A program made the translations under genes and the position numbers. From NCBI GenBank assembly GCA_021820845.1, contig JAKADC010000001.1, positions 310,001-374,000 on the forward strand: a stretch of DNA of 64,000 bases, given 5' to 3'. The notes under the pieces were generated by a model. The model did no database searches and was not told the DNA's origin. It saw only the letters and a list, made by a program, of their open reading frames with translations. Positions 35,308 through 43,509 of this stretch are shown here, in pieces; position 1 is the first letter of the stretch, and every line of letters starts with the position of its first letter. This DNA comes from Pseudomonadota bacterium. Its GTDB lineage: Bacteria > Pseudomonadota > Gammaproteobacteria > Burkholderiales > Thiobacillaceae.

Positions 35308-37071
35308 ATGCGCTATAGCGATGTAATGGCCGACTGGCTGAAAGACATGGGTTTTACACACTGCTTCTTCGTGGCGGGAGGCAACATCATGCATATGGTG
35401 GCGAGTGCCAGTAAGCGCTTCAAATGCATCCCCGTTGTGCATGAAGTCGCAGCAGGTATCGCAGCGGAGTATTTCAATGAAAGCAACCGCACTGAGCGCG
35501 CCTTCGCTCTTGTTACTGCTGGGCCTGGGCTTACCAACATCGTTACGGCGATCGGTGGGGCGTGGCTCGAGAGTCGCGAGTTGTTGGTCATTGGCGGGCA
35601 GGTCAAGACCGACGACCTGAGCCGGAACACCCTGCGCCAGAAGGGCATACAGGAGATCGCGGGCGTGGATATCGTCCGGCCGATCACGCGCCACTCAATC
35701 TTGCTGGATGAGGTTGCGGACCGCCAATCGTTCACGCGTTACGTGCAGGACGGGGCCGAAGGCCGGAAAGGCCCCGTATTCATCGAAATTCCATTGGATA
35801 TTCAAGGGCGCGACGTTGATCCCGAAAAGCTGAGTGAAGTTGAACCGACAATCACCGAAGCGGCGCCGCCTTCTTTGGATGATTCGGCTTTGCTACGCAT
35901 TGTCGAGGCCATCCGTGCAGCCAAACGTCCCATGCTGTTGCTGGGTGGGGGCGTGCATCGATCAACCACCGAAACGCTCTACGACAGCCTTGCGGACATG
36001 GGCGTACCGATCACCACGACATGGAATGGTGCGGATCGCATCGGTGTAGACCATCCGATGTACTTCGGCCGCCCTAATACATGGGGGCAGCGATACAGCA
36101 ACTTGTTGCTGCAGCAGTCCGATCTGATCGTCGCCTTGGGCAGCCGCTTGGGACTGCAACAGACCGGATTTAACTGGCAGCAATTCGCGCCGAAAGGCCG
36201 CGTCGTACAGGTTGACTGTGATGCCGCGGAATTGGAAAAAGGTCATCCAAAGGTTGATATCGCGTGGCGCGCTGATGCAAACATCGTACTGACCTCCCTG
36301 TCGGGCCATGAGCTCGGCGACCATTCGGGCTGGGTCGAATACTGCCGCCTGGTGCGCGACAAGTTGCCCATTGTGGAGCAAGGCAATAAAACAGGGGAAG
36401 GCTATATCTCGCCGTATGTCTTTGTACAGCAGCTGTCGCATATGAGTAGTGCGCGCGACGTCGTGATTCCGTGCAGCAGCGGTGGCGCTTTTACGGTAAT
36501 GATGCAGGCTTTCGATCAGAAACGCGGACAGGTCATCATTAGCGACAAGGGACTGGCCTCGATGGGCTACGGTCTCAGCGGGGCCATCGGAGCGGCCTTT
36601 GCACACCCCGACAGACGCGTGACTCTCGTAGAGGGCGATGGAGGATTTGCCCAGAATTTGCAGGAGTTGGGCACGGCAGCGATTAACAAGCTGAACTTGA
36701 AGATATTCATTTTCGAGGATGGCGGGTATGCCTCCATCCGTATGACTCAGCGGAATTATTTCGGAGGACATTACGTTGGTTGTGACCGTATGACGGGACT
36801 GGGACTGCCTAATTGGGAGGCCCTTTTTGCGGCCTACGGGATACCCTGCATGCGTGTTGGCCCTGGTTTCGAGAAAGACGGCGATTTCTCGCACTTGTTT
36901 AACGCATCCGGCGTGGCGGGATTCTTGGTGGCGATCGACCCCGAGCAGACTTATTTCCCAAAAATTACCAGCCGCGTGACCGAGACCGGAAGCATGGAAT
37001 CAAATCCACTTCATCGAATGACGCCGGATCTCGATGAAGAGCTCTACAACACGGTAGGTCGCTACCTTTGA
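35308..37071 (+). CDS. Thiamine-diphosphate enzyme, acetolactate-synthase-like (possible YerE-type)
   Basis: A 587-residue three-domain ThDP enzyme. The Pyr domain holds the catalytic Glu in VHEVAAGIAAEYF (E46). A central domain carries LLLGGGVHRS. The PP domain has EGDGGFAQNLQELGTA at about 442-457 and the metal-site segment IFEDGGYASIR, where Asp471 stands at the usual Asn position. In a cluster with rfbFGH this type fits YerE, which adds a two-carbon unit from pyruvate to C4 of CDP-4-keto-3,6-dideoxyglucose to make yersiniose. The family also contains acetolactate synthases and other carboligases, so the substrate is inference. Last intact gene of the low-GC block. Confidence 0.8.
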   Translation: MRYSDVMADWLKDMGFTHCFFVAGGNIMHMVASASKRFKCIPVVHEVAAGIAAEYFNESNRTERAFALVTAGPGLTNIVTAIGGAWLESRELLVIGGQVKTDDLSRNTLRQKGIQEIAGVDIVRPITRHSILLDEVADRQSFTRYVQDGAEGRKGPVFIEIPLDIQGRDVDPEKLSEVEPTITEAAPPSLDDSALLRIVEAIRAAKRPMLLLGGGVHRSTTETLYDSLADMGVPITTTWNGADRIGVDHPMYFGRPNTWGQRYSNLLLQQSDLIVALGSRLGLQQTGFNWQQFAPKGRVVQVDCDAAELEKGHPKVDIAWRADANIVLTSLSGHELGDHSGWVEYCRLVRDKLPIVEQGNKTGEGYISPYVFVQQLSHMSSARDVVIPCSSGGAFTVMMQAFDQKRGQVIISDKGLASMGYGLSGAIGAAFAHPDRRVTLVEGDGGFAQNLQELGTAAINKLNLKIFIFEDGGYASIRMTQRNYFGGHYVGCDRMTGLGLPNWEALFAAYGIPCMRVGPGFEKDGDFSHLFNASGVAGFLVAIDPEQTYFPKITSRVTETGSMESNPLHRMTPDLDEELYNTVGRYL

Positions 37072-37082
37072 GTCTACGCGCG

Positions 37083-37244
37083 ATGTCGAACTCGGCGGTA
37101 GGCGAAGGAGAGCGTTTCGACGCAATCGTTGCCGCCGATGTGCTTGAATACCTTGTGCGCCCGGTGGAATTGAGTAAGCGGGCTTTGCCCGACCCGCTCT
37201 ATCTCGCGTGTCGGCGCTTTTACGGCACGGTCGCCAAGAAATGA
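37083..37244 (+). pseudogene. Remnant of a SAM-dependent methyltransferase gene
   Basis: A 53-codon open frame whose only recognisable part, GERFDAIVAADVLEYLVRPVEL, matches the motif II/III region of class I methyltransferases (FDxIxxxDVLEHLxxP). The SAM-binding glycine loop that should precede it and most of the domain after it are missing; the end ALPDPLYLACRRFYGTVAKK looks like a joined C-terminal scrap. The frame ends in ATGA overlapping the next gene. It sits where base composition rises back to that of the host, so it probably marks a recombination junction. A real 53-residue protein is unlikely. Confidence 0.6.
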
Positions 37245-37966
37245 TTTCCGTATGCGTCGCCACGTACAACGGCGCCCGCCACGTCCTGGCGCAGTTGCGG
37301 AGCGTTCTGCCTCAGTTGGCGGCGGACGACGAAGTGATCGTGTCCGACGATGGTTCGACTGACGCTACACGCGAAGTGGTGCAACGCATCAGCGATCCAC
37401 GCATTCTCCTGAGCGATGGGCCGCGCGCAGGCGTGGTCCGCAATTTCGAACACGCTTTGCGGCGTGCGCGCGGGGACGTGATTTTTCTGTGCGACCAGGA
37501 CGACATCTGGCTGCCCGATAAGGTGCAACGGGTCATGCGGGCATTGCGCGAGGCCGACCTCGTGGTGACCGACTGCCGCGTCGTCGACGATACGCTCAAG
37601 GAATTGCACCCGTCCTTCTTTCGCCTCAATGGGTCGCGCGCCGGCTTGCTGAGGAATCTCGCCAAGAACGGCTACCTAGGATGCTGCATGGCAATGAGGC
37701 GCAGGGTGCTGGAGGATGCGCTACCCTTTCCGGAAGGCATCGCAATGCATGACTGGTGGATCGGCCTCGTGGCAGAGCGCACGGGACGGGTGTGTTTTCT
37801 CGACGAAACACTGTCACTGTACCGCCGGCATGGCGGCAACGTCAGCCCAGCGGCCACGCGCTCCACGGTGCCATTTGCTACGCGGCTGCGCTGGCGTATG
37901 GACATGGTCCGGCATCTGCTCGCACGGCGCTCTCGGTCCCCTAGGACTGAACCAACAACCTCATGA
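37241..37966 (+). CDS. GT2 glycosyltransferase
   Basis: A 241-residue GT-A enzyme opening MISVCVATYNGARHVLAQL, with VSDDGSTDATREVV near 34-47, CDQDDIWLPDKV near 85-96 (DxD-type metal site) and HDWWIGLVAERTGRV near 168. This pattern is typical of rhamnosyl- and related transferases of O-antigen clusters. The start overlaps the stop of the methyltransferase remnant. The codon use is again GC-rich. Its own stop overlaps the following GT2 start. Confidence 0.85.
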   Translation: MISVCVATYNGARHVLAQLRSVLPQLAADDEVIVSDDGSTDATREVVQRISDPRILLSDGPRAGVVRNFEHALRRARGDVIFLCDQDDIWLPDKVQRVMRALREADLVVTDCRVVDDTLKELHPSFFRLNGSRAGLLRNLAKNGYLGCCMAMRRRVLEDALPFPEGIAMHDWWIGLVAERTGRVCFLDETLSLYRRHGGNVSPAATRSTVPFATRLRWRMDMVRHLLARRSRSPRTEPTTS

Positions 37967-38712
37967 AGATCAGCGTCATCACGGTGGCATTCAATGCCGC
38001 CCGAACGATCGCCCACACGCTGGAATCGGTCGCGGCGCAGACGCATCCGGACATCGAGCACATCGTTGTGGATGGTGCCTCGACAGATGGCACGCTGGAC
38101 GTCATCCGACGTCACGGGGCGCACGCGGCCCAAGTGATATCAGAACCTGACGAGGGCATTTATGATGCCATGAACAAGGGGTTGCGTCTGGCCACGGGCG
38201 AGGTCATTGGTTTTCTCAACGCCGACGATGTGTATGCCGATGCAGGGGTGCTACGGCGGGTGTCTGTGATCATGGAGGCGGAAAGCCTCGACGCCCTGTT
38301 CGGCGACGCGGAGTTTGTCAGTCCTGCCCGGCCGGACCGCCCGTTGCGCCGTTACCGCTCGCGGCGTTTCCGTCCCGAGCGCATTGCGTGGGGATGGATG
38401 CCTGCACATCCGACGCTTTTCCTGCGGCGCCAGGTATATGAACGCTTCGGACACTTCCGGACCGATTACCGGATCGCGGGTGACTTCGAACTGGTGGCGC
38501 GCATGTTTCATGCCGGTTCGCTGAACTACCGCCATGTGCCGGAGGTGCTGGTGCGGATGCGGACCGGGGGGGTCAGCACCGGCGGGTGGCGCAACACTGT
38601 CCTGCTCAATTGGGAGGTGTTAAGAGCCTGCCGGGAGAACGGTATCCCGACCAGCCTGCCAAAAATACTGTCGAAATATCCGGCCAAGCTGCTGGAATTC
38701 ATCCATCGATGA
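37963..38712 (+). CDS. GT2 glycosyltransferase, WcaA/WcaE-like
   Basis: A 249-residue GT-A enzyme: ISVITVAFNAARTIAHTLES at 3-22, HIVVDGASTDGTLDVI near 33-48, SEPDEGIYDAMNKGLRLATGE near 60-80, and GFLNADDVYAD with the metal-binding pair. The EPDxGIYDAMNKG block is typical of colanic-acid-type transferases. Overlaps the previous gene by four bases and the wbpV-like gene by four, so it belongs to the right-hand polysaccharide operon. Donor unknown. Confidence 0.85.
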   Translation: MKISVITVAFNAARTIAHTLESVAAQTHPDIEHIVVDGASTDGTLDVIRRHGAHAAQVISEPDEGIYDAMNKGLRLATGEVIGFLNADDVYADAGVLRRVSVIMEAESLDALFGDAEFVSPARPDRPLRRYRSRRFRPERIAWGWMPAHPTLFLRRQVYERFGHFRTDYRIAGDFELVARMFHAGSLNYRHVPEVLVRMRTGGVSTGGWRNTVLLNWEVLRACRENGIPTSLPKILSKYPAKLLEFIHR

Positions 38713-39632
38713 GGGTTCTGATTACCGGCGCCAATGGTTTTGTCGGGCGCGCGCTATTTGGTCTTCTTGTCGGCGGTGGTCATGTCGTGGTGCCCGTCGT
38801 GCGGCGTGCCTGCGGTCTTGCCGGTGAGGTAATTGTCGGCGATATGGGCAGCAAGACAACCTGGGAGGATGCACTGGCCAACTGCAACGCCGTTGTCCAC
38901 CTCGCCGCGCGCGTCCACGTGATGCACGACACCGCAGCCGATACGCTGACGCTCTACCGTACCACCAACACGGCAGCCACGCTCAACCTCGCCCGCCAGG
39001 CGGCGCAGGCAGGGGTGAAGCGCTTCGTCTTCGTCAGCAGCGTCAAGGTCAACGGCGAGGGGCGCGACGCCCGCTATCGGGAAACGGATCCGCCGGCGCC
39101 CGAGGATGATTACGCGATTTCCAAGTGGGAGGCCGAACAGGGGCTGCAGCAGATCGCCCGCGAGACCGGACTCGAGATCGTCGTCCTGCGGCCGCCGCTG
39201 GTGTACGGGCCGGGCGTGAAGGCGAACTTCCGGCGGCTGCTCGACACCGTGGCGCGCGGCTGGCCGCTGCCGTTGGGCGCGATCCGCAACCGCCGCAGCC
39301 TGCTCTACCTTGGCAACTTCGTCGACGCGATCCGGGCCTGCCTTGAACATCCGGCGGCGGCAGGGCAGACCTTTCTGCTCGACGATGGGCGGCCGGTTTC
39401 GACGCCGGAATTGGTCCGCGCGATTGCCCATGCCATGGGGCGGCCTGCGCACCTGCTCCCGGTGCCGGTCGGCGTGCTCACGTTCGCCGGCGCGTTGCTG
39501 GGCAAGCGGGCAGCGGTTGCGCGCCTGACCGGCTCGCTTCAGGTCGACAGTTCGGCCATTCGCGAGCGTCTCGGCTGGACGCCTCCCTATTCGATGGAAG
39601 CCGGACTCGCGGCGACGGTGGCGGCACGATGA
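38709..39632 (+). CDS. wbpV: NAD-dependent nucleotide-sugar reductase/epimerase, WbpV-like
   Basis: A 307-residue extended SDR: VLITGANGFVGRALFGLL at 3-20, HLAARVHVMHDTAADTL near 62, FVSSVKVNGEG, YAISKWEAEQGL (YxxxK) near 135 and LRPPLVYGPGVKANFRRLL near 159. The HVMHD and KVNGE forms are typical of the WbpV/WreQ group, which reduces UDP-4-keto-QuiNAc to UDP-QuiNAc. With WbpL- and WbpM-like genes directly after, this makes a first-sugar module. UDP-glucose/GlcNAc 4-epimerase activity is the alternative. Confidence 0.8.
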   Translation: MRVLITGANGFVGRALFGLLVGGGHVVVPVVRRACGLAGEVIVGDMGSKTTWEDALANCNAVVHLAARVHVMHDTAADTLTLYRTTNTAATLNLARQAAQAGVKRFVFVSSVKVNGEGRDARYRETDPPAPEDDYAISKWEAEQGLQQIARETGLEIVVLRPPLVYGPGVKANFRRLLDTVARGWPLPLGAIRNRRSLLYLGNFVDAIRACLEHPAAAGQTFLLDDGRPVSTPELVRAIAHAMGRPAHLLPVPVGVLTFAGALLGKRAAVARLTGSLQVDSSAIRERLGWTPPYSMEAGLAATVAAR

Positions 39633-40588
39633 GCGCGCTTGCGGTGGTCGCCGCCTTCCTGGTCTGCTGGCTGACCCTTTCCTGGCTGGTGCGGCGCAGC
39701 CATGTCCTGCCCATGGACCACCCCAACGAACGTTCCTTGCACGCCGCCCCGACGCCGCGCATCGGCGGGCTGGGTATCATGGCGGGGCTTGCCGTGGCGA
39801 GTCTGTTTCTGGTCGACGCCGCGCTGCTGCCGGTGGTGCTGGGCACGTTCGCGCTGGCTGCCTTGTCGCTCCTCGACGACGTGCGCGGACTGTCGGTTCG
39901 GGTGCGCTTCCTGGCGCACTTCGTTGCCGCAGCGGGTTGTTTGTTCGCGCTGGGACTCACCGGCTGGCTGCTTCTCGCCGGAACGCTGGTGGTAGTGTGG
40001 ATGACCAATCTCTACAACTTCATGGACGGCTCGGACGGGCTGGCAGGCGGCATGACGGCGATTGGCTTCGGCGCGCTTGCACTGGCGGCGTGGCTGGGCG
40101 GCGCACTGGGGCTGGCGGCATTCTGCGCGTCAATTTCGGCTGCGGCGCTGGCCTTTCTGCGCTTCAATTTTCCGCCGGCACGCGTGTTCATGGGCGACGC
40201 CGGCTCGATCCCCCTGGGTTTCCTGGCCGCGGCGCTCGGCATCGACGGGGCCATGCAAGGGATATGGCCATGGCTGTTCCCGCTGCTGGTGTTTTCGCCC
40301 TTCATTCTGGATGCCAGCGTGACGCTCGCCCGGCGCGCGCTGCGCGGAGAGAAAGTCTGGCAGGCGCATCGTTCGCATTATTATCAGCGCGTGGTATTGC
40401 TGGGTGCGACGCATCGCCGGCTCGCCGTGGCGGCCTATGCTTTGATGCTGGTGGCGGCGGCGCTCGCATTCGCGCTGCTGTTCCTGCCGCGGCAGGCCGC
40501 GTGGTTGCTTATACTGTCGGCCGCAATTTACCTGCTGATTTTCCTCGCCATCGACTTGCGATGGCACCGGCCCCGCAATGAAAATTAA
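39629..40588 (+). CDS. wbpL: Undecaprenyl-phosphate glycosyl-1-phosphate transferase, WbpL/WecA family
   Basis: A 319-residue polyprenol-phosphate N-acetylhexosamine-phosphate transferase with about ten membrane helices. Catalytic blocks: DHPNERSLHAAPTPRIGG near 30-47, LSLLDDVRGLSVRVRF near 79-94, NLYNFMDGSDGLAGG near 127-141, RVFMGDAGS near 184 and the cytoplasmic HRSHYYQR near 248. It loads the first sugar of the O-chain onto undecaprenyl phosphate. Overlaps both neighbours (ATGA at its start, 11 bases at its end). Confidence 0.9.
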   Translation: MSALAVVAAFLVCWLTLSWLVRRSHVLPMDHPNERSLHAAPTPRIGGLGIMAGLAVASLFLVDAALLPVVLGTFALAALSLLDDVRGLSVRVRFLAHFVAAAGCLFALGLTGWLLLAGTLVVVWMTNLYNFMDGSDGLAGGMTAIGFGALALAAWLGGALGLAAFCASISAAALAFLRFNFPPARVFMGDAGSIPLGFLAAALGIDGAMQGIWPWLFPLLVFSPFILDASVTLARRALRGEKVWQAHRSHYYQRVVLLGATHRRLAVAAYALMLVAAALAFALLFLPRQAAWLLILSAAIYLLIFLAIDLRWHRPRNEN

Positions 40589-42413
40589 TCCGCGTACCGC
40601 GCTCATCGTTCTGTACGACATCCTGGTGGCGGCCATCGCCTGGCTGGCCGCGTACTGGCTGCGCTTCAACCTCGAAGTGCCGCCTGCGTTCCGGACGGCG
40701 GCTGTCTCGACGCTGGCCTGGGTGGTGCCGCTGCAGGCGGCGGTGTTCTGGCGCTTCGGCCTTTACCGCGGCATCTGGCGCTTCGCCAGCCTGCCCGACC
40801 TCAAGCGCATCGTGCTGGCCGTGGGGCTCGCGGCCCTGCTGATTCCGCTCGTGCTGGTGCTGTTCCGGATTCACTCGGTGGTGCCGCGCTCGGTGCTGAT
40901 CCTCGACCCGCTGCTGCTGGTGACGGTGATGGGCGGCAGCCGCCTGGCCTACCGCGCGTGGAAGGAGCATCGGCTGGCGAGCGTGCTGCACCCCGACAGC
41001 AAGCCGGTACTGGTCGCCGGCGCGGGTTCGGCGGCGGACTTCCTGCTGCGCGAACTGGCGCGCAATCCGTCGGGCTTCCGCGTCGTCGGCCTGCTGGACG
41101 ACAGCCGTGACAAGCAGGGGCGGCTGGTGCAAGGGATTCCGGTTCTGGGCCCGCTCGACGAGGTCACGATCTGGGCCGCGAAAATGGGCGTCGACGACGT
41201 CGTGCTGGCACTGCCGTCGGCCGCGCACGCGGTGCGCAGGCGCATCACCCAGGCCTGCGCGGATGCCGGCCTGAACGTGATGACGATCCCGTCGCTCGAG
41301 GATCTGGTGGCGGGAAACGTGTCGGTATCCAGCCTGCGCCGCATCGAGCTCGACGACCTCCTGGGGCGCGACCCGGTGCAGCTCGACGACAGCGGCCTGC
41401 ATCGGCTGCTGACCGGCAGGGTGGTGATGGTGACCGGGGCGGGCGGCTCGATCGGCTCGGAGCTGTGCCGCCAGATCGCGCGGTTCGAACCGGCGAAGCT
41501 GGTGCTGTTCGAGCAGTCCGAACTGGCGCTGTATGCGATGGAGCAGGAGCTGCCGCAACATTTCCCGGATCTCGCCATCGTGCCGGCGATCGGCGACGTC
41601 AAGAACGCCGCCCGGGTGAGCGCCGTGATGGCCGAGCATCATCCCGCTGTCGTGTTCCACGCTGCCGCCTACAAGCACGTGCCGCTGATGGAGAACGGCA
41701 ACGCCTGGGAGGCGGTGCGCAACAACGTGCTCGGCACGCAGGTGGTAGCCGCCGCCGCGCAGGCGCACGGCGTGGAGAAATTCGTGATGATCTCCACCGA
41801 CAAGGCGGTCAACCCGACCAACGTGATGGGCGCGACCAAGCGGCTCGCCGAGATGGCCTGCCAGGCGATGCAGCGGCCGGAGGGCACGCGCTTCGTCTCG
41901 GTGCGCTTCGGAAACGTGCTGGGATCCTCGGGCAGCGTGATTCCCAAGTTCCAGAAGCAGATCGAGGCGGGCGGCCCGGTGACGGTGACGCATCCCGACA
42001 TCACGCGCTTCTTCATGTCGATTCCCGAGGCCGCGCAGCTCGTCTTGCAGGCGGGCCTGATGGGCGAGGGCGGCGAGATATTCGTGCTCGACATGGGCGA
42101 ACCGGTCAGGATCGCCGAGCTCGCCCGGCTGATGATCCGGCTGTCGGGCGCCGACGAGGATCGCATCCGCATCGAATACACCGGTCTGCGTCCCGGCGAG
42201 AAGCTGTACGAGGAACTGCTCGCGGATGACGAGTCCACGCTGCCGACGCCGCATCCCAAGCTGCGCGTGGCGAAGGCGCGTGCGGCCGACGCCGGCTGGC
42301 ATCGCGAATGCATGGAGTGGCTGGCGCGCGCGGACAGCTGCGACGAAGCCGGCGTCAAAGCCAGGCTGAAGAACTGGGTGCCGGAATACCAGCCCGAGAG
42401 CCTCGCCGCATGA
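40578..42413 (+). CDS. wbpM: UDP-GlcNAc 4,6-dehydratase, WbpM family
   Basis: A 611-residue membrane-anchored dehydratase. Four N-terminal helices (about 8-110), a first Rossmann-like domain (VLVAGAGSAADFLLREL near 142), then the catalytic extended-SDR domain from about 270: VMVTGAGGSIGSELCRQI, AAAYKHVPLMENG, MISTDKAVNPTNVMGATKR (with the Met-for-Tyr substitution and K of this large-dehydratase class) and EYTGLRPGEKLYEELL. It makes UDP-4-keto-6-deoxy-GlcNAc, feeding WbpV. Ends in ATGA overlap with the GT9 gene. Confidence 0.93.
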   Translation: MKINPRTALIVLYDILVAAIAWLAAYWLRFNLEVPPAFRTAAVSTLAWVVPLQAAVFWRFGLYRGIWRFASLPDLKRIVLAVGLAALLIPLVLVLFRIHSVVPRSVLILDPLLLVTVMGGSRLAYRAWKEHRLASVLHPDSKPVLVAGAGSAADFLLRELARNPSGFRVVGLLDDSRDKQGRLVQGIPVLGPLDEVTIWAAKMGVDDVVLALPSAAHAVRRRITQACADAGLNVMTIPSLEDLVAGNVSVSSLRRIELDDLLGRDPVQLDDSGLHRLLTGRVVMVTGAGGSIGSELCRQIARFEPAKLVLFEQSELALYAMEQELPQHFPDLAIVPAIGDVKNAARVSAVMAEHHPAVVFHAAAYKHVPLMENGNAWEAVRNNVLGTQVVAAAAQAHGVEKFVMISTDKAVNPTNVMGATKRLAEMACQAMQRPEGTRFVSVRFGNVLGSSGSVIPKFQKQIEAGGPVTVTHPDITRFFMSIPEAAQLVLQAGLMGEGGEIFVLDMGEPVRIAELARLMIRLSGADEDRIRIEYTGLRPGEKLYEELLADDESTLPTPHPKLRVAKARAADAGWHRECMEWLARADSCDEAGVKARLKNWVPEYQPESLAA

Positions 42414-43501
42414 AAGCGGTCCGGCTCGAACGGATTCGCCGCGTCCTCGTCATCAAATGGAGCGCGCTGGGCGACGTGGTGATCGCAAGCGCGCTGATGG
42501 AGGACATCGCGCGCGCGCTTCCCCACGCGGAAATCCATCTCAACACGCAGCCGAATTGCGTGGGCCTGTTCGCGCACGATCCGCGCTTCGCCGAGGTGTG
42601 GGCGATCGACGTGCGCAGCAAGACGCATCGCTGGGCCAACAGCCTCGCGTGGCTGAAGAAAGTGCGCGCGGGGCGCTACGACCTCGTGATCGACCTGCAG
42701 CGCTCGGACCATTCGCGCTTTTTGCTCGCGCTCCTGTGGCTCACGGGCGGCGCGCCGCGCATCCGCGTCGGCAATCGCGGCGGCTTTCCCTACACCCATC
42801 AGCCCCGGGTTCGAGATCCGGAGGCGCATGCTTTTCCGATGATGCAATCCGTGCTGCAGGCGATCGGCATTCCCACGCCGACCGCGCATCCGGTGCTGCA
42901 TCCGGCGCCCGAGCGGCTGGCCGCCGTCGCCGCGATGCGCGCGAAGCATGGACTGGAAGAGGGGCGCTACGTCGTGTTGCTGCCGGGGGCGGCCGCCGCC
43001 CACCCGCTCAAGCGCTGGGGCGCGGCGCGCTTCGCCGAGCTCGCGCTGCGGCTGCACGAAGAGGGCGTGCAGAAGATCGCCGTCGTCGGCGGGCCCGACG
43101 AGGTCGAGGATTGCGCCGCGATCGCCCGGGCGGGCGATTATGTGGTGAACCTCAACGGCCAGTTGCAGTTGCTCGATATCGCCCCGCTGTGCGCGGGTGC
43201 GTCGGCGATCATCGGCAACGACACCGGCACCGCGCATTTCGCTTCGGCCGCCGGGCGTCCGCTGCTGGTGCTGTGCGGCCCGACCGACCCGCGCCGCGTG
43301 AAGCCGATCGGCCGCAGTGTGATCGCCGTGCAGGCGCAGCTGCCATGCCGCAACTGCTACGCGAAGACCTGTTCCAATCCCGATCGCCAGGCCTGCATGA
43401 AGGCGATCACGCCGGAGTGGGTGGCCGCGCGCCTGCCCGAACTCGTGGCCGGCGACCTGACGCCCGGGCAGGAGTGGCCCGGCGGATTGCGCACTTTCTG
43501 A
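42410..43501 (+). CDS. GT9 (heptosyltransferase) family protein
   Basis: A 363-residue GT-B enzyme of the ADP-heptose:LPS heptosyltransferase family: RRVLVIKWSALGDVVIASALMEDI near 10-33, YDLVIDLQRSDHSRFLLAL near 86, LLPGAAAAHPLKRWGAARFAELA near 183, and the donor site IGNDTGTAHFASAAGRPLLVLCGPTDP near 264-290. The cysteine-rich PCRNCYAKTCSNPDRQACM near 309 is common in this family. It probably adds heptose or a related sugar to the LPS core. Its presence here rather than in a waa cluster is a mild oddity. Confidence 0.88.
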   Translation: MKAVRLERIRRVLVIKWSALGDVVIASALMEDIARALPHAEIHLNTQPNCVGLFAHDPRFAEVWAIDVRSKTHRWANSLAWLKKVRAGRYDLVIDLQRSDHSRFLLALLWLTGGAPRIRVGNRGGFPYTHQPRVRDPEAHAFPMMQSVLQAIGIPTPTAHPVLHPAPERLAAVAAMRAKHGLEEGRYVVLLPGAAAAHPLKRWGAARFAELALRLHEEGVQKIAVVGGPDEVEDCAAIARAGDYVVNLNGQLQLLDIAPLCAGASAIIGNDTGTAHFASAAGRPLLVLCGPTDPRRVKPIGRSVIAVQAQLPCRNCYAKTCSNPDRQACMKAITPEWVAARLPELVAGDLTPGQEWPGGLRTF

Positions 43502-43509
43502 GGATGCCG

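Noticed and set aside
37096-37103. GGCGGTAG, the core of the ops/JUMPStart element of polysaccharide operons
   Set aside because: It lies inside the methyltransferase remnant, is followed by the wrong bases, and is not in an operon leader.
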